Shown here piece after piece: positions 1 to 5,543 of a stretch of 5,543 nt of DNA. Origin of the DNA: Pseudomonadota bacterium. Its GTDB lineage: Bacteria > Pseudomonadota > Gammaproteobacteria > Burkholderiales > Ferrovaceae. The stretch is from positions 1-5,543 of the forward strand of contig JAJYQG010000032.1 in assembly GCA_021794775.1 (NCBI GenBank), written 5' to 3'. The number at the start of each line of letters is the position of its first letter. The stretch's first letter is position 1. Under the pieces are notes generated by a model. The model ran no database searches, was not told the origin of the DNA, and saw only the letters and a list, made by a program, of their open reading frames with translations. The translations under genes were made by a program, and so were the position numbers.

Positions 1-428
1 CGTGACAAATACCGTAGAATGAAATTGACCTGACAGGTTTCCCCGGCGGAGATGGCCTCACGCAAGCGTCTAATGGCCTCTTCGTAAGCGACATAGGTCA
101 AGTCCGGTTGCCAATCTTGCCCCTGACCCGCGTTCGATCCCGAGGCAGGTGGCGCACTGGATGTTTCAGGGTCACGAAAAAGACCGAACAACGCCAGCGG
201 GAGACCGGGATAGGGAGGATGGGTGGCCAGCCCGGCATCGAATGCCGGCGCTGCCTCGTAGGTGACGAAGCCAACGGCATGGGCTCCGCCACGGCAAGCC
301 TGCGACACCTGTCGCAGCAGCGGCATGACCTCGTCGTAACGGTGGGCGACCAACAGCTGCAACGGGTGGCGAAACACCCGTCGTATCCGGATCCCCGGCA
401 AGTCGGCAAAATCAAGGGTAACCTGCAT
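1..428 (-). CDS. pabB: aminodeoxychorismate synthase component I, N-terminal part (cut by window edge)
   Basis: PabB converts chorismate, with ammonia from a glutamine amidotransferase partner, to 4-amino-4-deoxychorismate in cytoplasmic p-aminobenzoate/folate synthesis. The open frame runs from ATG at 428-426 off the left edge, giving 142 codons without a stop. Visible family features are the N-terminal block AVGFVTYEAAPAFD (about residues 50-63), the PGLPLALFGLF stretch, and the start of the chorismate-binding domain from Tyr112, ending in GETCQVNFILR (129-139). That last block matches the usual G-D/E-T-Y-Q-V-N segment, with Cys132 where Tyr is common. The catalytic residues lie outside the window. 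An in-frame ATG also occurs at 452-450, with a stop (TGA, 464-462) above it. Neither start has a clear Shine-Dalgarno. Many proteobacterial PabB proteins carry a C-terminal aminodeoxychorismate lyase domain, which cannot be judged here. It is divergent from the fatty-acid genes and functionally unrelated. The family call is fairly safe; trpE-like paralogues are less likely. Confidence 0.85.
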   Translation of the reverse strand, partial: MQVTLDFADLPGIRIRRVFRHPLQLLVAHRYDEVMPLLRQVSQACRGGAHAVGFVTYEAAPAFDAGLATHPPYPGLPLALFGLFRDPETSSAPPASGSNAGQGQDWQPDLTYVAYEEAIRRLREAISAGETCQVNFILRYLS

Positions 429-435
429 GGGGCGG

Positions 436-441
436 ATTGTA
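436..441 (-). promoter_or_regulatory. candidate -10 box for pabB
   Basis: On the minus strand the hexamer reads TACAAT, five of six matches to TATAAT. At 17-base spacing the -35 position is TGAACT (464-459), only three of six matches, so it is weak. Transcription would begin close to base 429, next to the ATG at 428. That would make the mRNA leaderless or nearly so, which fits the absence of a Shine-Dalgarno there. The assignment is by inspection only. Confidence 0.3.
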
Positions 442-464
442 CTCTGGTTCATGGACAGAGTTCA
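438..464. promoter_or_regulatory. imperfect inverted repeat, possible operator
   Basis: The arms TGTACTCTG (438-446) and CAGAGTTCA (456-464) are reverse complements except for one mismatch (440 against 462), with a 9-base centre. The dyad covers the candidate pabB -10 box and most of the proposed -35 region of the fad promoter, which is where a repressor shared by the divergent genes could bind. No T-run follows, so it is not a terminator. I do not recognise it as a known FadR, PsrA or FadP site. Chance occurrence is possible. Confidence 0.3.
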
Positions 465-489
465 TCGTTGCCGGCAAGCAGAGTAGAAT
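461..489 (+). promoter_or_regulatory. candidate promoter of the fad-etf operon
   Basis: TAGAAT at 484-489 is a five-of-six match to the -10 consensus. At 17-base spacing the -35 position is TTCATC (461-466), only three of six matches, which suggests weak or activator-dependent initiation. Transcription would start near 496, leaving a leader of about 19 bases before the ATG at 515 with the AGAGGA ribosome site inside it. This placement argues against the in-frame upstream ATGs at 437 and 488 being used. Confidence 0.4.
468..477. promoter_or_regulatory. perfect 10-base palindrome in promoter spacer
   Basis: TTGCCGGCAA is its own reverse complement and lies between the proposed -35 and -10 of the fad promoter, a classic repressor position. 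It does not extend beyond ten bases, so it may be chance in GC-rich DNA. Confidence 0.25.
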
Positions 490-514
490 GTTCGTAAAGC
501 CAAGAGGAAAACGG

Positions 515-2884
515 ATGAAACCAATCGCACGCGTCGCCGTCGTAGGGGCAGGGGTGATGGGCGCCCAGCTGGCGGCCCATCTGATCAATCAGGGAATACC
601 CGTGGCGTTGTACGATTTGCCCGATGGCTCTGCACGTGGGCGAGCTGGGCAGGCCATCGACAAACTGGATGCGATCAAGCCCCCACCGTTGGCCGACAAG
701 ACCCGTGCCGCGTTGATCCGACCCTTGAGCATCGACGACGATCTGGCGCAACTCGCCACTTGCGATCTGGTCATCGAAGCCATCGGCGAACGCCTCGATC
801 ACAAGGTGGCTCTTTTCGCCCGTCTTTTGCCCCACCTGCACACAGATGCCTGGCTGGTATCCAACACCTCGGGGCTGTCGCTCGGAGCCATGGCCGAAAG
901 CTTGCCCGAAGCCCGTCGCACCCGATTCTGTGGCTTGCATTTCTTCAATCCACCGCGTTACATGACGCTGGTGGAGCTGATCGTGACCCCCTGGACCGAT
1001 GAGACCGCCCTGGCCCCCTTGCAGTCTTTTGTGACTTCGCGCCTGGGCAAAAACATATTGCGCGCCTTCGACACCCCCAACTTCATCGCCAACCGCATCG
1101 GCGTGGCCGCCACCGTATTTGCCTTTCATCATGCCCAGCGCCTTGGCTTACCCTGCGATCTGGTCGATGATCTGACCGGGACAAGGATCGGTCGCCCACG
1201 TTCGGCTACCTACCGCACCGCCGATGTGGTGGGTCTGGACATTCTGGCCCATGTTATCGATACGACCTACCGACTGGCCCACGACGATCCGTTTCACGAC
1301 CATTTCGCCCCCGACCCGGTGGTTGCCCAATTGCTGGCTGCTGGCGCTTTGGGGGCCAAGAACGGACGGGGTTTCTACCGCAAGGATGGCAAGGCAATCC
1401 TGCAATGGGATGGCCACGACTACCGCGCTACCGGAGCCCAAGCCCATCCCGACGTGGTGGCGTGTCTTGAAGCGCCGCCATCCGAACGGCTGGCTCGCCT
1501 GCGCCAGCTGAACCATCCCGAGGCCCGCTTCCTATGGGCCATCCAGCGTGACTTGTTCCATTACTGTGCCTGCCTCCTGGACAGCATCGCGCCCTCGGCG
1601 CGCGAAGTGGATCTGGCCTTGCGCTGGGGCTTTGGCTGGAACATGGGGCCTTTTGAAAGCTGGCAATTGTCCGGCTGGCAAGAGGTGGCGCGCTGGATCG
1701 AAGACGATCGTCGTCAAGGTCTGACGCTGTCGGCCTGTCCTCTGCCCGATTGGGTATCGTCGCCAGATCGACTGGGCGTCCACGGTCCCCATGGATCCTG
1801 GTCGGCGCGTACCCAAGGGGATGTTCTGCCTGAGCCCAGTGCCTGGGGCAAGCGGCAGCGTTTCCCGGTCAAGCTTGCCGGTACCGATGTCCCTGTGCCG
1901 GAGCGGGCCGGGCGCACCATCGAGGCATCCCGTACTGCCCGCCTCTGGACCCTGGACAATGCCAACCTCATCCTGACATTGACCTCCAAGATGAACACCC
2001 TGGGGGAAGAACCTCTGAAAGCCCTGGACCAAGCCGTGAATTTGGCCGAGCGGAATTTTCGTGCCTTGGTCATCTGGAGTCCCGGCCCCCATTTTTCAGC
2101 GGGTGGCGACCTGGCCGGGTTCATGCAGACCTACACGCAGCGAGGACTCAACGGGTTGGCCGAATCTCAGGCATTTTTCCAACAGGCACTGCAACGCTTG
2201 CGTTCCAGCGCCGTGCCTACCGTCGCGGCGCTGAAGGGCTACGCCTTGGGTGGCGGTTGCGAAATGGCCTGGCATTGCGACCGCCGCGTGGCCCATGGCG
2301 AGACCTATCTGGGCCTGGTGGAAGTCAATGTCGGACTGTTCCCGGGGGCTGGTGGTTTGACCGAGATCGCGCGCCGCGCTGGTCTGCACGCCCTGCGTGC
2401 CGGAACCCCGCTGCTGGTGGCCGACCATTTGCGCGACGATGTGACGCGCATCCTGCGTTGCGAAGTGAGCGGCAGCGCGCAGGAAGCTTTGGCTTGGGGT
2501 TGGCTGGAGGCGGGCGATATTCTGGTGCCCCATGTCGATGAATTGCTGCATGTTGCGCTGAACGAGGCCACGGCCATGGCCGAAGCGGGGTATGTCGCGG
2601 CGCTGGAACGCCCTTTTCCGGTGGCTGGGGTGGAAGGTCGGGCGCAAATGCTGGCTGCCCTGACCAATGCCCATCAGGGAGGACTGATCAGCGACCATGA
2701 TCTGTGGATCGGACGTACGCTGGCCACCGTGGTTTGCGGTGCCGATCTGCCGGCAGGAACCCTGGTGACGGCCGCTTACATGCTGGCCCTCGAACGGGAA
2801 CATTTTGGTCCATTGCTGGCCAGCGCCAGCAGTCGAGAGCGCATTCAAAGCTTTCTTGAAACGGGCAAGGCTGTGCGCAACTGA
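515..2884 (+). CDS. fadN: 3-hydroxyacyl-CoA dehydrogenase / enoyl-CoA hydratase, FadN-type two-domain enzyme
   Basis: This 789-residue cytoplasmic enzyme should hydrate 2-enoyl-CoA and then oxidise L-3-hydroxyacyl-CoA with NAD, the middle steps of beta-oxidation. The N-terminal Rossmann fold has GAGVMG (11-16) and Asp34 at the end of the second strand, favouring NAD over NADP. The dehydrogenase dyad is His142 (in HFFNPP) and Glu154, with the family's 12-residue spacing. The helical dehydrogenase domain starts near TPNFIANRIG (187-196), and a second copy-like segment includes GFGWNMGPFE (372-381). The crotonase domain begins near 475, with FSAGGDL (527-533) and GGGCE for the oxyanion hole. Both catalytic glutamates are kept: Glu583 and Glu603. 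The C-terminus TGKAVRN resembles the family ending. Dehydrogenase-first order and length match Bacillus FadN, opposite to FadB/FadJ. The ATG at 515 is chosen because AGAGGA (503-508) sits 6 bases upstream and the Rossmann strand follows at once; in-frame ATGs at 437 and 488 lack this. It probably heads the operon. Chain-length preference cannot be read from sequence. Confidence 0.93.
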   Translation: MKPIARVAVVGAGVMGAQLAAHLINQGIPVALYDLPDGSARGRAGQAIDKLDAIKPPPLADKTRAALIRPLSIDDDLAQLATCDLVIEAIGERLDHKVALFARLLPHLHTDAWLVSNTSGLSLGAMAESLPEARRTRFCGLHFFNPPRYMTLVELIVTPWTDETALAPLQSFVTSRLGKNILRAFDTPNFIANRIGVAATVFAFHHAQRLGLPCDLVDDLTGTRIGRPRSATYRTADVVGLDILAHVIDTTYRLAHDDPFHDHFAPDPVVAQLLAAGALGAKNGRGFYRKDGKAILQWDGHDYRATGAQAHPDVVACLEAPPSERLARLRQLNHPEARFLWAIQRDLFHYCACLLDSIAPSAREVDLALRWGFGWNMGPFESWQLSGWQEVARWIEDDRRQGLTLSACPLPDWVSSPDRLGVHGPHGSWSARTQGDVLPEPSAWGKRQRFPVKLAGTDVPVPERAGRTIEASRTARLWTLDNANLILTLTSKMNTLGEEPLKALDQAVNLAERNFRALVIWSPGPHFSAGGDLAGFMQTYTQRGLNGLAESQAFFQQALQRLRSSAVPTVAALKGYALGGGCEMAWHCDRRVAHGETYLGLVEVNVGLFPGAGGLTEIARRAGLHALRAGTPLLVADHLRDDVTRILRCEVSGSAQEALAWGWLEAGDILVPHVDELLHVALNEATAMAEAGYVAALERPFPVAGVEGRAQMLAALTNAHQGGLISDHDLWIGRTLATVVCGADLPAGTLVTAAYMLALEREHFGPLLASASSRERIQSFLETGKAVRN

Positions 2885-2898
2885 CACGAGGATACTCC

Positions 2899-4083
2899 AT
2901 GCAAAACGTCTACATCGTGGCGGCGACACGCACGCCAGTGGGAAAAGGTAAAGGCCAATTCACCACCACCCGCGCCGATACCCTGCTGATTGCCGCCTTG
3001 CGCGGGGCCCTGGCGCAGGTTCCCGCCCTTGATCCCGATCGCATCGAGGATGTCATCATCGGTTGTGCCATGCCGGAGGCTGAGCAAGGGCTGAATGTGG
3101 CCCGCAGTGCCGCTTTGCTGGCGGGCATGCCGCTCGAAGCCGGGGCCATGACGATCAACCGCTTCTGTGCGTCCGGCTTATCGGCACTTCAGATGGCGGC
3201 CGAACGCATTGCCATGGGTGATGTCGACGTGATGGTGGCCGGGGGTGTCGAGTCCATGAGCCGGGTTCCGATGATGGGATACCATCCTTCTCCGAGCCCC
3301 CTCATCTTCGACATTCCTGGCCATCTCCCACTGGCCTGGAGCATGGGCGCCACAGCCGAAAATTTGGCCCACCAATGGAACATCACCCGGGAAGATCAGG
3401 ATGAACTGGCGTTATGTTCCCATCAGCGTGCCATCGCCGCCCAGGATCGGGGCGATTTTGATGCTGAGATCACCCCATTGACCGTGACGCGCGCCTCTGT
3501 CGACCCGGTCAGCGGTGCCCTGGATTCAGCCTCGATCGAGGTAACCCGGGACGAGGGGCCGCGGCGCAACACCGATCGGGAAGCTCTGGCCCGACTCAAG
3601 CCGGTGTTCCATGTCAGGGGCAGTGTGACTGCCGGCAACAGCAGTCAGATTTCCGATGGCGCTGCGGCCTTGATTCTTGCCAGTGAAGCGGTTGTGGTGC
3701 GTGAAGGGCTGACTCCGTTGGCCCGTGTCATGGGATTTTGCGTCAAAGGCGTGGCGCCCGAAGTGATGGGCATCGGACCGGTCAAGGCCGTTCCGCCGCT
3801 GTTGGCGCGTCATGGTCTCAAGCAGCAGGACCTGGACTGGATCGAACTCAACGAAGCCTTTGCGGCACAAGTGCTGGCCGTGCAAAAAAATCTGGCCTTC
3901 GATCCCGAGCGACTCAATCCCGTTGGAGGAGCCATTGCGCTGGGGCACCCCTTGGGGGCCAGTGGCGCCATTCGCGCCACCACCCTGATTCATGGGCTGC
4001 GCCGCCGTGCCGGGCGTTACGGCCTGGTGACCCTCTGCGTCGGCATGGGGCAGGGGATTGCCGGCCTGTTCGAACGGGTGTGA
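2899..4083 (+). CDS. fadA: 3-ketoacyl-CoA thiolase (acetyl-CoA acyltransferase)
   Basis: This 394-residue thiolase should cleave 3-ketoacyl-CoA with CoA to acetyl-CoA and an acyl-CoA two carbons shorter, the last step of beta-oxidation. The nucleophile is Cys90 in NRFCASGL, the second active-site loop holds Asn318 in NEAF, His350 lies in GGAIALGHPLGASG, and the acid/base Cys380 lies in CVGMGQG. This is the complete thiolase set with near-identical numbering to the Zoogloea biosynthetic enzyme (Cys89, His348, Cys378). The length is normal. The NRFC-A-SGL form of the nucleophile motif and the position beside the FadN-type gene favour a degradative (thiolase I) role. An acetoacetyl-CoA-specific enzyme is the alternative. 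The start has GAGGA at 2888-2892, 6 bases before the ATG, and only 14 bases separate it from the upstream stop, so co-transcription is very likely. It probably works with the upstream protein as the FadN-FadA pair does in Bacillus. Confidence 0.92.
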   Translation: MQNVYIVAATRTPVGKGKGQFTTTRADTLLIAALRGALAQVPALDPDRIEDVIIGCAMPEAEQGLNVARSAALLAGMPLEAGAMTINRFCASGLSALQMAAERIAMGDVDVMVAGGVESMSRVPMMGYHPSPSPLIFDIPGHLPLAWSMGATAENLAHQWNITREDQDELALCSHQRAIAAQDRGDFDAEITPLTVTRASVDPVSGALDSASIEVTRDEGPRRNTDREALARLKPVFHVRGSVTAGNSSQISDGAAALILASEAVVVREGLTPLARVMGFCVKGVAPEVMGIGPVKAVPPLLARHGLKQQDLDWIELNEAFAAQVLAVQKNLAFDPERLNPVGGAIALGHPLGASGAIRATTLIHGLRRRAGRYGLVTLCVGMGQGIAGLFERV

Positions 4084-4089
4084 TAGAAT
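4081..4089 (+). promoter_or_regulatory. candidate internal extended -10 promoter for etfBA
   Basis: TGATAGAAT fits the extended -10 pattern TGnTATAAT with one mismatch. Its TGA is the thiolase stop codon. There is no good -35 at 16 to 18 bases; TTGCCG at 4058-4063 is 20 bases away. Extended -10 promoters can work without one. Transcription would begin near 4096, in front of the GGAGAGGA ribosome site at 4103-4110. The TAGAAT is 31 bases from the etfB ATG, the same distance as at the fadN-type gene. Confidence 0.4.
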
Positions 4090-4114
4090 TCGCCCCTGTT
4101 TTGGAGAGGATCCT

Positions 4115-4870
4115 ATGAAAATTCTGGTACCGGTCAAGCGGGTTCTGGACTATGCCATCAAGGCACGCGCCAAGGCAGATGGCAGTGGTGCCGATCTGGC
4201 TGGCCTCAAGATGTCCCTCAACCCTTTCGATGAAATTGCCCTGGAAGCTGCTCTGCGTCTTAAAGAAGCCGGCCAGGCCCATGAAATCATAACGGTTTCA
4301 TGCGGTGAGGCAGCCGTTCAAGACGGCTTGCGCACCACCTTGGCCTTGGGCGCCGACCGTGCCATCTGGGTCTCGACCCCGGAAAACTTGCAACCGTTGG
4401 CCGTAGCCAAGCTGTTGCGGGAGGTGGTGCTGCGCGAAAGTGCCGATCTGGTGCTATGTGGCAAGCAGGCCATCGACGACGATGCCAACCAAACCGGCCA
4501 AATGCTGGCGGCTTTGCTGGACTGGTGTCAGGCAACCCAGGCTGCCGACATCCGGCATGATGCCGGGTCCCTGGACGTCGTGCGCGAAACCGATCAAGGC
4601 ACCGAAACCTTGCGCCTGACCCTGCCTGCTGTGATCACGGCGGATCTGCGCCTCAACGAACCGCGTTATGCCACGTTGCCCAACATCATGAAAGCGCGCA
4701 AGAAACCCATTGAAGAACTGAGCGCAGAGACGCTCGCTGTGGACATCGCCCCCCGTCTGACCACGTTGCATGTCGCCGAGCCGCCCTCGCGCCCGGCGGG
4801 TATTCGGGTCAAATCCGTGGAAGCGTTGTTGAATGGGCTGGCCCAGACGATTGGAGGAAAAAGTCAATGA
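4115..4870 (+). CDS. etfB: electron transfer flavoprotein, beta subunit
   Basis: EtfB is the small subunit of the FAD- and AMP-containing heterodimer that accepts electrons from acyl-CoA dehydrogenases and passes them to ETF:quinone oxidoreductase. The 251-residue length is typical. The N-terminus MKILVPVKRVLDY and the NPFDEIALEAALRLKE segment are standard for the family. GKQAIDDDANQTGQM (116-130) is the conserved nucleotide-binding stretch, and RYATLPNIMKARKK (184-197) is the ETF-beta signature. The ATG at 4115 is chosen because it gives the family N-terminus directly and has GGAGAGGA at 4103-4110. An in-frame ATG at 4058 lies inside the thiolase gene and would add 19 residues that do not look like the family. 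It starts 31 bases after the thiolase stop and overlaps etfA by 4 bases, which suggests translational coupling and balanced subunit synthesis. It belongs to the housekeeping beta-oxidation ETF type rather than the nitrogen-fixation FixA type, judged from context. Confidence 0.95.
   Translation: MKILVPVKRVLDYAIKARAKADGSGADLAGLKMSLNPFDEIALEAALRLKEAGQAHEIITVSCGEAAVQDGLRTTLALGADRAIWVSTPENLQPLAVAKLLREVVLRESADLVLCGKQAIDDDANQTGQMLAALLDWCQATQAADIRHDAGSLDVVRETDQGTETLRLTLPAVITADLRLNEPRYATLPNIMKARKKPIEELSAETLAVDIAPRLTTLHVAEPPSRPAGIRVKSVEALLNGLAQTIGGKSQ
4853..4857 (+). promoter_or_regulatory. ribosome binding site of etfA inside etfB
   Basis: GGAGG lies 9 bases before the ATG at 4867 and is inside the last codons of etfB. 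It fixes the etfA start at the ATGA overlap and allows fresh initiation as well as coupled re-initiation. Confidence 0.75.
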
Positions 4871-5543
4871 GTGCATCCGTTCTGGTGGTTGCCGAACTGG
4901 CAACCGATGGCTCGCTCAAGCCCTCCTTGCGCGCAGTCCTGGGGGCCGCCAACTTGCTCGCGGCAGACGTCGATGTGTTGATTGCGGGGCATGGGGTTCA
5001 ATCCGCCGCAGAAGCGGCCCAACGTTTGCCCCATGTGGCCCGGGTGTTGGTGGCCGATCATGCTGACTTGAATCCTCCGCTGGCGGAGCAATGGACCGCC
5101 TTGCTGCGTCCCTTGGCCCGTCGTTACGGACATATCTTGACGGCCGCCTCATCCCAGGGCAAAAACTGGATGCCCCGTCTGGCTGCGCTGGAAGATGTGG
5201 CGATGGTCAGCGACATCGTCGCCATCGAAGGCCCCGACACCTTTGTGCGCCCGATCTATGCCGGTAGCCTGTGGGCAACGGTACGTTGCCAGGAAACGTT
5301 GAAGCTGGTAACGGTACGCACCACGGCATTCGAGCCGGTACAGGGAGAACGGGAAGGGCTGGCGTCCATCGTTGCACTGGAAATTCAGTTGCCCGATCTT
5401 CGCGTGAAACGCACGGCAGTCCATGAACATGCCCAAGAGGGCAGGCCAGCCCTGGAGAATGCACGGGTGGTGATTTCAGGTGGGCGCGGATTGGGCAGTG
5501 CCGAGCACTTCAACGCATTGCTGACGCCACTGGCCGAGATCGG
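4867..5543 (+). CDS. etfA: electron transfer flavoprotein, alpha subunit, N-terminal part (cut by window edge)
   Basis: EtfA is the large ETF subunit and carries most of the FAD site. The frame is open from ATG 4867 to the edge: 225 codons and two bases, with no stop. The family normally has a little over 300 residues, so roughly the last third is missing. The N-terminal domain opens with SVLVVAEL and GSLKPS, as in other EtfA proteins. It continues with SSQGKNWMPRLAAL (95-108), corresponding to the usual S-S-x-G-K-N-x-x-P-R block, then VSDI, FVRPIYAG and TVRTTAFE. ARVVISGGRGLGS (199-211) marks the entry to the C-terminal FAD-binding domain; the rest of that domain lies beyond the edge. The gene overlaps etfB by four bases (ATGA) with GGAGG 9 bases upstream. 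Next to the beta-oxidation genes it most likely serves acyl-CoA dehydrogenases. No frameshift or missing block is seen in the visible part. Confidence 0.94.
   Translation, partial: MSASVLVVAELATDGSLKPSLRAVLGAANLLAADVDVLIAGHGVQSAAEAAQRLPHVARVLVADHADLNPPLAEQWTALLRPLARRYGHILTAASSQGKNWMPRLAALEDVAMVSDIVAIEGPDTFVRPIYAGSLWATVRCQETLKLVTVRTTAFEPVQGEREGLASIVALEIQLPDLRVKRTAVHEHAQEGRPALENARVVISGGRGLGSAEHFNALLTPLAEI

Noticed and set aside
108..497. Plus-strand open frame of 129 codons opposite pabB
   Set aside because: The minus-strand frame gives a clear PabB N-terminus; this frame has no family-like features and runs into the fad promoter.
449..1132. Long open frame on the minus strand opposite the fadN-type gene (227 codons)
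   Set aside because: It is a shadow of the real gene in GC-rich DNA. Its product has no recognisable motif, and the plus-strand frame has complete catalytic motifs.
1532..2124. Two overlapping antisense open frames of 186 and 136 codons
   Set aside because: They lie wholly within the fadN-type coding sequence in other frames and have no recognisable domain.
2096..2929. Long open frame on the minus strand (277 codons) across the fadN/fadA junction
   Set aside because: It covers the crotonase domain and the start of the thiolase in antisense. The composition is low in credible motifs and no promoter or ribosome site was found, so it is treated as a shadow.
4087..4132. GAATTC, GGATCC and GGTACC in a row, resembling a cloning polylinker around the etfB start
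   Set aside because: The sites are spaced irregularly and belong to a natural gene end, ribosome site and conserved EtfB N-terminal codons. There is no vector sequence nearby, so it is coincidence.
5274..5290. Hairpin GGCAACG-GTA-CGTTGCC inside etfA, possible terminator or attenuator
   Set aside because: There is no T-run after it, and it lies in conserved EtfA codons (ATVR region) with the frame open beyond it.
5277..5318. AACGGTACG repeated 33 bases apart in etfA
   Set aside because: Both copies encode similar T-V-R stretches that belong to the EtfA family pattern, so the repeat is explained by coding.

Overview
The window holds five recognisable genes and almost no non-coding DNA. A fatty-acid beta-oxidation cluster reads rightward: a two-domain 3-hydroxyacyl-CoA dehydrogenase/enoyl-CoA hydratase (fadN-type, 515-2884), a degradative 3-ketoacyl-CoA thiolase (fadA-type, 2899-4083), electron transfer flavoprotein beta (etfB, 4115-4870), and the start of electron transfer flavoprotein alpha (etfA, 4867 to the right edge). 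On the left, reading the other way and cut by the left edge, is the N-terminal part of aminodeoxychorismate synthase component I (pabB, 1-428), a folate-pathway gene with no metabolic link to the rest.

Layout: the first 428 bases are pabB on the minus strand. An 86-base divergent intergenic stretch (429-514) follows. It carries candidate -10 boxes for both directions and two short dyads that could be operators. From 515 to the right edge the four genes are tightly packed on the plus strand, with gaps of 14 and 31 bases and then a 4-base ATGA overlap. They are probably co-transcribed. A second candidate promoter, with an extended -10 built on the thiolase stop codon, could give etfBA extra expression.

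How the genes work together: the FadN-type protein hydrates 2-enoyl-CoA and oxidises the 3-hydroxyacyl-CoA with NAD, and the thiolase cleaves the 3-ketoacyl-CoA to acetyl-CoA plus a shortened acyl-CoA. EtfAB takes electrons from the first enzyme of the cycle, an acyl-CoA dehydrogenase. That dehydrogenase is not in the window and may lie just downstream. All catalytic residues I could check are present, so the enzymes look functional.

Organism: the base composition is moderately GC-rich (around 60% by eye), Shine-Dalgarno sites are clear, and the -10 boxes read TAGAAT. Together with the protein sequences this suggests a proteobacterium, most likely a betaproteobacterium. This is inference; there is no rRNA or other marker here. 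I found no tRNA, CRISPR, insertion sequence or phage gene, and no sign of a new kind of system. The points worth a second look are regulatory and architectural.
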